Shown here piece by piece: positions 15,269 to 23,944 of a DNA stretch of 43,941 nt. The DNA comes from Nocardia yamanashiensis NBRC 100130. GTDB lineage: Bacteria > Actinomycetota > Actinomycetes > Mycobacteriales > Mycobacteriaceae. Position numbers and translations under genes: made by a program. The first letter of the stretch is position 1. Each line of letters opens with the position of its first letter. The stretch covers positions 1-43,941 of the forward strand of contig NZ_BDCD01000051.1 of the NCBI RefSeq assembly GCF_001613325.1, read 5' to 3'. Below the pieces are notes generated by a model. The model did no database searches, was not told the origin of the DNA, and worked only from the letters and a program-made list of their open reading frames with translations.

Positions 15269-15410
15269 TGGTCGATGATGTCGAGTCGGGTCGCGATGCG
15301 TTTCGACGGCATGCCCGGGATGAGGCGTATGTGCTGTTGAGTCGAGCATCCGAGTCGGGGGCCCTCGAAGCGGCTGATCTGGAGGTGCTGGCCGAGTGCG
15401 CGGGCGCCAC
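15269..15410 (+). pseudogene. N-terminal fragment of TPR-type LuxR regulator
   Basis: From GTG 15269 the frame reads VVDDVESGRDAFRRHARDEA, then YVLLSRAS and LEAADLEVLAECA. This is the start of a TPR block found in actinobacterial LuxR-family regulators. Homology stops after about 45 residues, the sequence becomes simple and Arg/Ser-rich, and no LuxR HTH follows. It is likely a fragment left by an insertion or deletion in the element. The 256 bp before it hold nothing I can support. Confidence 0.45.
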
Positions 15411-15517
15411 TCGATTGGCGTACCGCCCAGGTGCGGACACCTCGGCCATAACGTCCAAAACCACCACGCGTTCGAGTCGCCGACGAACGGTGAGCATCTC
15501 AGCAAAGGATATTGATC

Positions 15518-17080
15518 ATGTCCCTGATCCGCGGTGTGCTGCTGGCAGGAAAGTTCCGAAGTCAACATGAGCTGAACGAGATGTCCAGCGAGGACCACAG
15601 AAACACCCTCATCACCGAGCTGAACAACCGAACCAATCAGCCGGTCGAGCACTATCAGGCTCTGAACGACGACGACCTAGCAGGCGTCGGTGCAGTAGTC
15701 GTATTCGTACGCGAAGGAAAAATCCGCGACGATGAGACGTTGAAGAAGATGAGCGACGAAGACGCACGGAACACGACGATCGTCGAGATCTCCGCCCAGA
15801 CTGGTACTCCAGTTCCCATCGTTCAAGGCATGAAGAATATCGATCTAGTACTCGCTGGCCTCGGCAGAGACCAGTCCTTCATCCGCGGTGTGCTGCTCAC
15901 CGGAAGCTTTCGGACTCAGCATGAACTTAACGAGATGTCCAGCGAGGACCACAGAAACACCCTCATCACCGAGCTGGCCAACCGAACCAATCAGCCGGTC
16001 GGACACTATCAGGCTTTGAACGACGACAGCTTGGCAGGTGCCGGTGCGGCACTGGTTTTTATTCGTTCAGGTCGGATCCGCGGCGACGGTGAAATCACGA
16101 CCATGAGCGATGACGACTGCCGAAACACCGTGATCGTCGAGATCAATGCTCAGACGGGCATCCCCGTTCGCCAGCTACAGGGGCTCGGCAACCTTGCATT
16201 AGTAAGTATCGCGATAATTGGCGATTTGCGAGGGGCGCAATATCTAGAAGCTGTTGCCAAGCGAAAGGCTAAGAAGTCAATCGAAGATCGGTGGAACACC
16301 GACGGCCGTCAACTCTCCGCAGTTGGACTGCCACGAATTGGTGCCGACATCGAGCCATACAGAGTTCCGGGTGGTTATCAAGCCGACTTCCGCTCTGGTT
16401 CTATTAGAATTCTCGATAACAACAAGAATACCGAGATCGCGCCAGGCGACTGGGTTCGCGTTTGGTGGGTCGGCCTGGAATGCGTCATTCGACAGGAGGG
16501 CGAGGACGAGGTATACGGTAGTGTGTTCTGCCATTCTCCAGGTCGATCCGCGTCGGCCAGCGTAGCGCAATTTCCTGGCGGCAACGAAACGTTGGAGATG
16601 GGGAAGCCTGGCGGCCGTGTGGTTCTGACATCTGAGCTGCTTTATGAGGGACCGCTTGTGAATGTCACCATCGGCGCTATTTTGATCGAAAATGACTCTG
16701 GGGATGTCGAAGAGATCTCGAAACAGGTAGCCGATACGATCGTCAAAGCGAGCGCGGCCCTCTTGAGTGGCCTAACTGGCGTTCCTGCTGACGCCGTCGC
16801 AAACCAGACCTGGTACAAGGAAGGTATCGGAAAGATAGCAGGATTCGTATTGGATGATGTGTTTGGTATCGGAGACGATCCGTATTTGCCTGTAGCAAAG
16901 TTTGTTCCATGGCAGACACTGGCCGAGTTCGCGCCTCCCCGCAGCTATCAGCGTCCAGGTGAGCCACAAGTAATCACCGCATTCAGTGACTTCATCGATG
17001 CATCGGGAGTTGATGACGGTGGTGACCGAGGGCAGTACCGGTTCTACTTCCTCTTCGAGCATGCGAACTTCCCCGGCTGA
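15518..17080 (+). CDS. Repeat protein of unknown function (520 aa)
   Basis: ATG 15518 has AAGGA upstream. The first ~225 residues are four units of ~59 aa with the pattern MSxEDxRNTxIxE, then QxL and LAGxGA. Units 1-2 and 3-4 are a recent duplication: 15566-15673 and 15920-16027 are nearly identical DNA. The C-terminal ~290 residues are beta-rich with no signal peptide or transmembrane segment, contain GDWVRVWW and end RFYFLFEHANFPG. I have seen similar repeats in actinobacterial proteins but cannot name the domain. Base composition is visibly more A/T-rich than the neighbouring genes, suggesting foreign cargo. Toxin or effector roles are possible but unproven. Confidence 0.75.
   Translation: MSLIRGVLLAGKFRSQHELNEMSSEDHRNTLITELNNRTNQPVEHYQALNDDDLAGVGAVVVFVREGKIRDDETLKKMSDEDARNTTIVEISAQTGTPVPIVQGMKNIDLVLAGLGRDQSFIRGVLLTGSFRTQHELNEMSSEDHRNTLITELANRTNQPVGHYQALNDDSLAGAGAALVFIRSGRIRGDGEITTMSDDDCRNTVIVEINAQTGIPVRQLQGLGNLALVSIAIIGDLRGAQYLEAVAKRKAKKSIEDRWNTDGRQLSAVGLPRIGADIEPYRVPGGYQADFRSGSIRILDNNKNTEIAPGDWVRVWWVGLECVIRQEGEDEVYGSVFCHSPGRSASASVAQFPGGNETLEMGKPGGRVVLTSELLYEGPLVNVTIGAILIENDSGDVEEISKQVADTIVKASAALLSGLTGVPADAVANQTWYKEGIGKIAGFVLDDVFGIGDDPYLPVAKFVPWQTLAEFAPPRSYQRPGEPQVITAFSDFIDASGVDDGGDRGQYRFYFLFEHANFPG
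15566..16029 (+). repeat. 354-bp-period internal duplication
   Basis: The segment 15566-15675 recurs at 15920-16029 with only a few changes. The offset of 354 bp equals 118 codons, one double repeat unit of the encoded protein. The DNA-level similarity is higher than between the other units, so this duplication is recent. Confidence 0.8.
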
Positions 17081-17678
17081 ACCGATCCAGGGCGCGGCAG
17101 GCGTAGCGTGTGGTCGCCCGCCGCGACGTGCGATGTGTAATCAGGGCGGCCGGTAGGCCAACCTCTTGGCTGGTGCGGCGGATCTGTTCGTCTCTGGCCG
17201 GATTGAAGTCGCCGGTGGTGACCGGAAAGAAGCCTCCACCCCCTTGCAGGGGTGGGGGCGATCGGCGTGCGGGAGAAGTAGCGGTCGACGCGGCTTTTGG
17301 GTGCCAATGCACCGGGCCGAGTAGTGGGGGATTCCCGCCCACTGAAGCAAAACCGCCATCACCGACGGCAGCCGGAAACCGCCCGCCATCACACCCGCGT
17401 ACGACAGGAGTAGTTCGATGCTGACCGCAATGGCCCGCGCTGCAGTAGTTGCCGCGGCGGCCGTCCCGCTCGTTACGATCAACCAGCCAGTTCGCTGACC
17501 GAGCGCACGATAGTGTCGCCTACAAGGCCGTTCGGGCCGGGTTCGTCACTAAAGCCTAAACGCGTCTGCCGCCGGACCTGCTCAATGCCTGATCGGGCAC
17601 CGATACGAGATCTCGCTTGTACCGGTGCAGCCAACCAAGTTAAGGAATTCGAGGCGCTTGAATACTCTGGTCCTGCCA
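17081..17678. other. Non-coding or degenerate right end of insertion
   Basis: About 600 bp carry no convincing gene. A GC stem (17236-17242 with 17249-17255) with a short loop follows AAAGAAGCCT and resembles the right-end hairpin of IS200/IS605-type elements. A possible 26-aa hydrophobic peptide (17418-17498, MLTAMARAAVVAAAA...) has AGGAG upstream but is weakly supported. The final ~180 bp up to the dpdA junction show no recognisable features. Confidence 0.4.
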
Positions 17679-18034
17679 GTTGTGCGGTCCTGGTGCTCCC
17701 GTACCGACAGGCCGGTGCCGGCGAACGTGATCAGTCCGACCTGGCCCCCGGCGATGACGATGGGTTCGCACATCCAGTCCTGCGGCGCGGCCCAGACCAG
17801 GCCGCCGATTTCGCTGGCGTAGTGGCGGATCCGGGACACGTATTCGCGGGGTGTGGTGCTGATCCAGCCGCCGTGTTTCTGGAGTTCGGTGAATCCGCCG
17901 GAGTCCAGAACCCATTCGTCCAGGGCGACCGGCAGGGTTTTGCGGTCGCGCAGGCGGGTGTCGGAGACCATGAGCGGGCCCTCGGCGACCAGGGCGAGCC
18001 AGCGTTCCTCGTGCGTGCCGCAGTAGAACCTCAT
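17679..18034 (-). pseudogene. DpdA-like transglycosylase, 5' half
   Basis: From ATG 18034 the minus strand reads MRFYCGTHEERWLALVAEGP, then WVLDSGGFTEL, GLVWAAPQDWMCEP and GLSVREHQDRTT. These are the N-terminal motifs of DpdA-like proteins of the tRNA-guanine transglycosylase superfamily, including the DSGGF active-site region. The match ends exactly where the 6.6-kb insertion begins. AAGGGG precedes the start. A possible promoter with TAATAT (plus-strand 18152-18157 complement) and TTCGAA 16 nt away lies in an A/T-rich stretch upstream. The rest of the gene is at 10584-11060. Confidence 0.8.
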
Positions 18035-18314
18035 CCCGCACCCCTTGCCTCGTCGACGGCGAACCTGTTGCCTGTATTCCACCTGGTGAAGGCAACAATT
18101 CCGCCCCGCATCGGTCACACCGTGACAACTGTTCTCCATCGAACCGGGTGAATATTATTGTTGCACAATGTGTTTCGAATAGTCAGAGAATTGTTTGTCG
18201 TGTAATAGGTTGGTGTGCAGCTGATTCCGGCCAGTGGTTCGGAACTCGATGCGGCGGGAAGTGGTGAACGTTGTTATCACCCACCAATGCATCCGGGCTG
18301 TTCACGGCATCTTT

Positions 18315-19031
18315 TTACTCCTGGCCGAGACTGCGCAGGAAGCGTTCGATGCGGGCCGTGTCGGTCAGGTCGTCGAGGACTTCGTCGGCTTCGGCGAGCT
18401 GATCGCGGGGCGTGCCGCCAGCAGCGACGGCGATGACGCGGGCGCCGCCGTGGTGGGCGGTGGCGATATCGGCGGGGCTGTCGCCGATAAGCACGGTGTT
18501 ACGCCGGTCGTAGCCGATCGCGTCACGGGCGCTGGCGCGCGCCTGGGCGATCGCGACGAGCGCCGGCCGGTGTCCGTCGTCGTCGCCGTAGGCCCCGATA
18601 TCGAGGTCCACATGCGTGGTGAGCCCGAAGGTTTCGAGTTTCAGCCTCGATACGGCGCGGGTGTTGCCGGTGAGCACTGATTGCCGGATCTCGGCAATCG
18701 CGGCCAGGTGCGCGAGGGCGGTGGTGGCGCCAGGCAGGATCCGCCCGTGCTGACCGAGTTGGCTGCGGCGGGCGCGGTAGGCGTCGGCGAGCGCGTCGGC
18801 GAACATCGGAAACGGTGGGGGAGTGGTGATTCCGTGTAGTGCGGCGGTGGCGGTGTAGATGTCGGGTTCGGTGCGTCCGGTGATGTGCGGCATCCGCTCC
18901 ATCTCCCGGCCGGTGACCTGGTGGAAGGCGTCGGCGAAGGCGGCGCGGCCGACACCGCGGGTTTCGATGAGGGTGTGGTCGATGTCCCACAGGATCAGGA
19001 CCGGGGTGGGGGTGTTCTCCAGCGATTTCAT
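18315..19031 (-). CDS. HAD-superfamily phosphatase (238 aa)
   Basis: Motif I is DIDHTL (residues ~16-21), giving the nucleophile Asp and the acid/base Asp. Motif II is VLTGNT (~118-123). A Lys lies in RLKLETFG, and motif IV is IGDSPADI (~180-187). A helical cap sits between motifs I and II, as in phosphoglycolate-phosphatase-like enzymes. The substrate cannot be told. It is probably cytosolic, with no signal or membrane segment. The start at 19031 has GGAGGA upstream. It is divergent from the XRE/TPR regulator, with only 35 bp between start codons, so the two may share a control region. Confidence 0.88.
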   Translation of the reverse strand: MKSLENTPTPVLILWDIDHTLIETRGVGRAAFADAFHQVTGREMERMPHITGRTEPDIYTATAALHGITTPPPFPMFADALADAYRARRSQLGQHGRILPGATTALAHLAAIAEIRQSVLTGNTRAVSRLKLETFGLTTHVDLDIGAYGDDDGHRPALVAIAQARASARDAIGYDRRNTVLIGDSPADIATAHHGGARVIAVAAGGTPRDQLAEADEVLDDLTDTARIERFLRSLGQE

Positions 19032-19066
19032 GCGCTGCGGTGTCCTCCGGTTCTACCGTGGGCGGT

Positions 19067-20284
19067 ATGGCCTTGTCGCCACGATCTTCCGACCATATCG
19101 GCGAGCGGATCCGGCGCCATCGTGAACGCGGCGGCCGGACGCAAGAAGTGATCGCCGGCCTGGCGGGGATCAGCACCGACTATCTCGGTCAGATCGAACG
19201 CGGCCGGAAAACCCCCTCCACCAAGGTCACTCGCGCGCTCGCGACCGCGCTCGGCGTCCCGGTCGGTGCCCTGCTGGGTGACGATGCGACCCCGACTTCC
19301 TCAGGAGCGGTGTCCCCGCCGGTGTCCGGGGACCGGTTGGCGCTGGCGCTGATGTCCGGCGGCGGGTCCGCGGTCGAGATCACCGAATTGTCCGAGCGCA
19401 CCGAGACCGCCTGGCGGATCTGGCACGGCAGCGGTCACCGCTACAGCGACCTGTTGCCGAGCCTGCCGGAGTTGATCGCCGATACCGAAGCCACGCTGCG
19501 GGCCCGCCGCCACGACCCGGCCCGCCGGCACCTGAATATCGTCGCCTCGGACCTGTACGGGCTGGTCCGCACGGTTACCCGCCGGGTAGGCCGCTCGGAT
19601 CTGTCGTTCCTGGTGGCGGATCGGGGATTGCGGGCCGCCGAGGATGCCGATGATCCGATCCGATTGGCGGTGGCCCGCTGGAACCTGGGCCACGTGCTGC
19701 TGCTGTCGGGGGAGTACGAAGCCGCGATCGAGCTCGCGGGCACCGCAGCCGAGACCCTGCTCGCCGATACCGGCCCGACCGCGGCCGCGCTCGCGATGAC
19801 CGGAGCCCTGGAGCTGGTCGCGGCCGTGGCCGAAGCTCGTTCCGGGCGGTTGTGGGAAGTACGGGAACGCTTGAACACCGCCCAACCCCTGACCGCGGCG
19901 GCCCGCGAGGCGGGCGTGGTGGGGCACACCATGTTCGGGTCGGTCAATATCGGTTTGCATGCGATCGCGATCGAGTTGCAGGCCGGGGACGCGCTGGAAG
20001 CGTTGCGGATCGCCGAACATCTCGACACGAGCGAATGCCCGTCGGTGGAGTGGCGCTTCACCTTCGCCCTGGACCTGGCCCACGCCTACGAACTACGGCG
20101 CCAGGAGACGGGAAGCCTGCTGCATCTGCTCGATGCCGAACGGGTCGCGCCGGAAGATCTGCGCTACAACCCGACCGCGCAAGCGATGGTGACGCGCCTG
20201 ATCCGCAACTCCCGCAGCGGCATTCACCGCACCCAAGCACTCGGCCTGGCCGACCGGATGGGGTTGAGCCCGGACCCGGTCTGA
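19067..20284 (+). CDS. XRE-family regulator with TPR-like C-terminus (405 aa)
   Basis: Residues ~8-65 form an XRE helix-turn-helix (IGERIRRHRERGGRTQEVIA, then LAGISTDYLGQIERGRKTPS). The remaining ~330 residues are Ala/Leu-rich helical repeats of TPR type, as in many actinobacterial regulators whose ligand or partner is unknown. ATG 19067 is preferred because the HTH follows directly; GTG 19040 would add nine residues. A hairpin terminator candidate follows its stop. Downstream are a winged-helix gene and a resolvase-like gene, and two related regulators occur later in the window. Confidence 0.85.
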   Translation: MALSPRSSDHIGERIRRHRERGGRTQEVIAGLAGISTDYLGQIERGRKTPSTKVTRALATALGVPVGALLGDDATPTSSGAVSPPVSGDRLALALMSGGGSAVEITELSERTETAWRIWHGSGHRYSDLLPSLPELIADTEATLRARRHDPARRHLNIVASDLYGLVRTVTRRVGRSDLSFLVADRGLRAAEDADDPIRLAVARWNLGHVLLLSGEYEAAIELAGTAAETLLADTGPTAAALAMTGALELVAAVAEARSGRLWEVRERLNTAQPLTAAAREAGVVGHTMFGSVNIGLHAIAIELQAGDALEALRIAEHLDTSECPSVEWRFTFALDLAHAYELRRQETGSLLHLLDAERVAPEDLRYNPTAQAMVTRLIRNSRSGIHRTQALGLADRMGLSPDPV

Positions 20285-20290
20285 GGGGCC

Positions 20291-20311
20291 ACCCGGTCCG
20301 AGAGACCGGGT
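20291..20311 (+). terminator. Terminator-like hairpin after XRE gene
   Basis: An 8-bp perfect stem (20291-20298 with 20304-20311) with a 5-nt loop starts six bases after the stop codon. There is no T-run, but many GC-rich actinobacterial terminators lack one. Confidence 0.5.
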
Positions 20312-20506
20312 CGTGCGCGGGATTCGGTCGTAGGGTCGGGCCAGCGTCACGACGACCGGTTCCGGCCGATCCTCGCTGTTGGTTGGCCGGCACCCGGTTC
20401 CTACCCTGCTTTCCGGGTGGTGTGGCCCGCATGGCCGGTCGCGTGGCGCCCCCGAAACCTGCACGGGCACAACGAATTCGAGCCAACCCGGAAAAGGGGC
20501 GAGGAT

Positions 20507-20764
20507 ATGGCTCTGACAGCACCGGAAGCGAAAATCCTGGACATCCTCACGCAATTGGACGTCACGCGCGCGGTCACCGTGCGCCAGCTCAGTACCAGCA
20601 CCGGCCTGTCGGCGGGCTGGACTCGTGAACTCCTGCGCGGCCTGGCGTTGCGGGGCTTGGCGTTCGCGAGCGTGCACAGTCCACCGACGTGGCGGGCAAC
20701 CAGCCGCGGCCGCAAGGAAATCCGGCGTTGCGGCTACCACGACCCGGCCGGGGCCGGCCGGTGA
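20507..20764 (+). CDS. Small winged-helix DNA-binding protein (85 aa)
   Basis: ATG 20507 has GGGGCGAGG upstream. The protein (MALTAPEAKILDILTQLDVT..., then VRQLSTSTGLSAGWTRELLR) fits a single winged-HTH of the MarR/IclR size class, with a GLAF wing segment and SRGRKE at the end. It lacks any second domain. It overlaps the next gene by four bases (GTGA), so they are co-translated. It is probably a regulator of its own small operon; the 220 bp before it may hold the promoter. Confidence 0.65.
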   Translation: MALTAPEAKILDILTQLDVTRAVTVRQLSTSTGLSAGWTRELLRGLALRGLAFASVHSPPTWRATSRGRKEIRRCGYHDPAGAGR

Positions 20765-21117
20765 AGCGGCCCGCGATCGGCTACCTGTCCCGCGTGATCT
20801 GCGGCGATCGGGAACTGATCGATCAGGTCCACCTCTACACCGCCGCCGAAGACCTCGGCTATGTGCTGGTCGTGCTGGTCTATGCCGACCACGACACGAG
20901 CGCGGCACGGCTGATGAACTACGTGTGGGCCGAACGCGCCGAAGCGCTGATCACCCCCACCACCGCCCACCTCGACACGGAGGCGGCAACGGCGATCGCC
21001 AAACAGACCAGCATTGTCTACGTCGATTCGATCGACCGGCCGACCCGGCACGAACAAGCGGTCCCCAGCCATCTGAGCCTGGTCCGCGGCGAACGCGAAC
21101 CACGTCGTCGGCGGTGA
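20761..21117 (+). CDS. Resolvase-N-like small protein, paralogue 1 (118 aa)
   Basis: The GTG at 20761 overlaps the previous stop. The sequence (AIGYLSRVICGDRELIDQV, then LGYVLVVLVYAD, then ALITPTTAHLD) follows the strand-helix pattern of serine-recombinase N-terminal domains, with AIGYL matching the first strand. It lacks a DNA-binding domain and is shorter than a full catalytic domain, so recombinase activity is doubtful. A similar protein is encoded at 26811-27146, also next to an XRE/TPR regulator, which suggests the two gene types work together. Confidence 0.6.
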   Translation: MKRPAIGYLSRVICGDRELIDQVHLYTAAEDLGYVLVVLVYADHDTSAARLMNYVWAERAEALITPTTAHLDTEAATAIAKQTSIVYVDSIDRPTRHEQAVPSHLSLVRGEREPRRRR

Positions 21118-21121
21118 CCGT

Positions 21122-22132
21122 TCAGGTCAGGCCGCAATCGGAGAGTTCCATTTCCAGCCGCCGCACGCTGGCCGCGCTGGGGGCGGCGGTGATCAGGCAG
21201 TCGAGTTCGGCGACCACTTCACCGTGCAGGCGAGGCGAACCATAGGCGACCGCGTCGTGGGCGGCGCGGGTGAGAACGGTTGCGGCTTCGTCGATTTCAC
21301 CGGCCAACCGCAGCGCGGCGCCGTGTCCGACGCGGGCGAAGCCGTGGGAGAGCCCGAAGGCCGGATCGAGCAGATCCACGCAATGCCGCGCGGCGTCCAG
21401 CGCGCGGTCGGCGTCACCGAGGATGGTGAGCGCTTCGGCCCGGAACCCGGCCGACAACCCCGCGTCGTAGACATAGGTGGGCAGTGTCGGTTCGGGCCTG
21501 GCAGCGATCAACGTGGCGGATTCGTCGAGCGCTGCCAGGCATTCCCGTGTTTCCCCACGCTGGGCATGTGCTTCGGCGGCCATATCCCGTGCGTAGGCCA
21601 GCAGCAGCCGGTCCCGGTCCCGGGTGGCCCAGTACGCGGCCGACACCGCGTGATTGACGCCGATCACCGGGTTGTCGTCGCGGGTTTCACACAGCGACAT
21701 GTTGCACAGCACCAGCGCCAGCATACGGTCATCACGCGTTTCGACCGCGGCTTTGTGGGCCGTGTCGTAGTGGGTGCGTGCGTCCTCGAAATCCCCGGCG
21801 TCATAGCTCATCCAGCCCAGCGTGCGCGCGATCCCGGCCTGCACCGACTTCAACCGCGGCCGCAACGGGGCGGGGCAGTTGGGCAGCAGCGCCTGCACCA
21901 GGTCAGCCTGGCCTTCCCGGATCGTGCGTACCGCGTGCGGACCCAAGGCTTCGTACTGGCAGCCGACCGCGTCGGCCAGATTCTCGATGCCTTCGATGGT
22001 GGCGGTATCGACCTTGACCGACAGCCCGCGCACGACACGCGCCTGCAGATCCTCTTGCAAGGACGCCAGGACGCTCGCGGCCGGGAGTGTGCCTGCGACG
22101 GTGAGGAATTGGAGAACTTGGCGTCGATTCAT
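21122..22132 (-). CDS. TPR domain of XRE-type regulator, HTH missing (336 aa)
   Basis: From ATG 22132 the protein starts MNRRQVLQFLTVAGTLPAA, a segment that in full regulators joins the HTH to the TPR region, and continues with helical repeats to the end (~TPR units with CNMSLC, AYARDMAAEAHAQRG). Upstream in the same frame a TTG at 22303 could add 57 residues, but they contain no recognisable HTH. The gene therefore looks 5'-truncated, or it encodes an unusual N-terminus. It converges on the resolvase-like gene, with 4 bp between stops. Confidence 0.6.
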   Translation of the reverse strand: MNRRQVLQFLTVAGTLPAASVLASLQEDLQARVVRGLSVKVDTATIEGIENLADAVGCQYEALGPHAVRTIREGQADLVQALLPNCPAPLRPRLKSVQAGIARTLGWMSYDAGDFEDARTHYDTAHKAAVETRDDRMLALVLCNMSLCETRDDNPVIGVNHAVSAAYWATRDRDRLLLAYARDMAAEAHAQRGETRECLAALDESATLIAARPEPTLPTYVYDAGLSAGFRAEALTILGDADRALDAARHCVDLLDPAFGLSHGFARVGHGAALRLAGEIDEAATVLTRAAHDAVAYGSPRLHGEVVAELDCLITAAPSAASVRRLEMELSDCGLT

Positions 22133-22299
22133 ACCCAGCCACACCTTCAGGTCCGGGTTCAGCATGGAGTGTGGGTCCACCAGCGGGGCGACGAGCGCCG
22201 ATGGACCGTGTTCGGAACCGATTGTCCTCTCCAACAGTGCAGGCTCGGCGTAGGCGTCGAAGACGACCAGCAACGCGCCGTCGGCTTTCCCGACAGCCT

Positions 22300-22892
22300 T
22301 CAACGACCAGGCTCGCTGGTGCCCTGACTACCCCCGATGGAGGAGCCGGATTCGGGCGGAGGTTCCCGGAGCCAGGCGCCGATCTGGGGAGTGAGCGCAC
22401 CGCTGATGACGCCGAGATCAGCGCGTGCGCAATCGTAGAACTCGTTCCGCAGGCGACCCATCGTGTCGAAGGCCCGCACGTAGTCCTCGTGGGCGGGGTG
22501 TTCGCTCAAGGCAAGATGTCGGAACCCCCAGATCGCTTCGTTCCAGCGTTGTGCGGCAACGATGGCTTCCGGGGAGCCGAGCAGGAACAGTGCTTCCCAG
22601 TTGGTGATTCGCTCTGCATCGGTGGCGGCCAGTTCCGCGATGGCTGCGTCGCGGTCGATGGGTGGCCATTCGGCGGAGTAGCCGTGGGTTTCGGCCAGGC
22701 GCATGCACACGATCAGGGCCTTTTTCAGGCCGTTGGAGTAGTTGATGTAGGCGGCGAGGCGTTTATCGTCCCAGCGGGTGTCGAGTTGCGCCGCCATTTC
22801 GTGCGTTCGATCAGCACGGTGGCCGAGAAGGTCGAGCCGGCACCGAGTACCACCGCGGCGAGGGTGAGGAGTTGTTGCACGACCGGGCTCAT
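22300..22892 (-). pseudogene. Frameshifted membrane-anchored protein
   Basis: From ATG 22892 the frame gives MSPVVQQLLTLAAVVLGAGS, then TFSATVLIERTKWRR, a single N-terminal transmembrane helix. Near 22790 the matching continuation (QLDTRWDDKRLAAYINYSN...) moves to another frame and runs to the stop at 22300. One missing base after CGGCG explains this. Joined, it makes a ~195-aa protein with a membrane anchor and a helical soluble domain, a type I recognise from nocardiae and streptomycetes without a known function. It could also be a sequencing error. Confidence 0.65.
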
Positions 22893-23059
22893 GGGATCGA
22901 GTGTGCCTGGAGCGCAACAGGATCGGATCGATATTGGACTATCGATGTGGCGCGAGGCGGCGCAGATGGTCCTGGCGGGCTGATGTTGCATGGGGCCGGC
23001 GTTTTCGGCGCCGTGTTGATGGGTGACGGTCTGCTGGTCTTGCGCCGTTGCGAGGGAGC

Positions 23060-23401
23060 AGCCCGATGGTGAAGCCGGAAAAGTCCGTTCGGGCGATTCA
23101 TGAAGGTAGGCCACGGTGCCCGACTGGAGATCAAGGTGCCGAATAGCGGCACTGCGCAGGCCTGTGCGCAGCTGTGATCCGTGACCACGATGCTCGCGCG
23201 TGCGGGGACCTCGCTCGCCGCGGTATTGACGTCACCGCACATCGGCAGTGTCGCGATGTCGCGTGCCGACTGATTCGAACGCGTGGGGCTCGTCGTCGCG
23301 GGTGTCGTCGTCACGTTCCGCGCGGCTGAGTCGCTGTGTCCGCAGGCGGCGGTGAACAGAGCGCACATGGTCACGGCCGCGATCGGCCAAATCCTCCCCA
23401 T
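23060..23401 (-). pseudogene. Frameshifted lipoprotein (LpqV-like)
   Basis: ATG 23401 begins MGRIWPIAAVTMCALFTAAC, a signal peptide with a good lipobox Cys. The protein continues with MCGDVNT and ARASIVVTDHSC. Around 23150 the apparent continuation (IRHLDLQSGTVAYLHESPE, then SGCSLATAQD) is in another frame. The spaced cysteines recall the small LpqV-type lipoproteins of mycobacteria and nocardiae. The second frame runs without a stop into the membrane gene downstream, which supports decay. Confidence 0.5.
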
Positions 23402-23596
23402 GCCAGCAAGATTAACCACCGAAACCCTTTGAGGAGGCTTTGCCGGGCAAGTGTCCTGCGAGGACGTACCTCTGATTGCCTTGAGTGATATCCCTGTTGC
23501 AGGAGATGGAGTCCGACGTGACAGCCGATAGAAGGTCCTGCGCGGGTGTCGATTCGCGCAGTGGTGCCGATTGGGGGAGTAGTGGGGTTCGTCGGG

Positions 23597-23869
23597 GTGC
23601 GTGTGTTGCCGTTGGTCTGCGCGATCGCCTTGGCGGTGGGTCTGAGCGCGTGCGCGGATGCGAAATCGCCGGGGGTGGTACAGACTTCGACGGGAGGGCT
23701 GTCGCCGAGTCCTCAGCCCTTCGTTCACACCGTGCATTGCGCAGTGACGCCCCCCCATCCGGTCCAGGTGCCCGGCGGGATGCTCCCTTCATGTGGCTGC
23801 CGACCGTTTGGATTGGTGTGGCTCTCTTTTGGCTTGCCTCCCACCGGTCACCGTGCAGGGAGTGGCTGA
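23597..23869 (+). CDS. Short lipoprotein-like frame, possibly truncated
   Basis: From GTG 23597 the protein reads VRVLPLVCAIALAVGLSACA, a lipoprotein signal peptide with lipobox LSAC, then Ser/Thr/Pro-rich sequence. The last ~40 residues are low-complexity and probably not authentic, as the IS110-type element begins nearby. It is divergent from the frameshifted lipoprotein at 23401. It may be the remnant of a lipoprotein gene cut by that insertion. Confidence 0.4.
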   Translation: MRVLPLVCAIALAVGLSACADAKSPGVVQTSTGGLSPSPQPFVHTVHCAVTPPHPVQVPGGMLPSCGCRPFGLVWLSFGLPPTGHRAGSG

Positions 23870-23944
23870 AGAGGGGTTTGCCCCAGCTCGTACTAGCGGT
23901 GCTCTCCCGCACGGACACCAACTAAGTCACCGAGTACGGGAGGG

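Larger units (their letters stand above)
11061..17678. mobile_element. ~6.6-kb insertion in the dpdA-like gene
   Basis: The limits are the points where the two halves of the DpdA-like reading frame stop matching the family; joining the flanks gives the in-frame junction HQDRTT-VANLLEL. Inside are a tyrosine recombinase, a small HTH protein and a zinc-ribbon protein in overlapping order, then a gene fragment and a 520-aa lower-GC gene. I see no clear terminal inverted repeat or target duplication; at most a few bases are shared at the junctions. It may be one element or several nested events. Confidence 0.7.

Noticed and set aside
11061..17678. Target duplication of GCCA at the ends of the dpdA insertion
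   Set aside because: Joining at that tetramer gives an out-of-frame dpdA fusion; too short to be meaningful.
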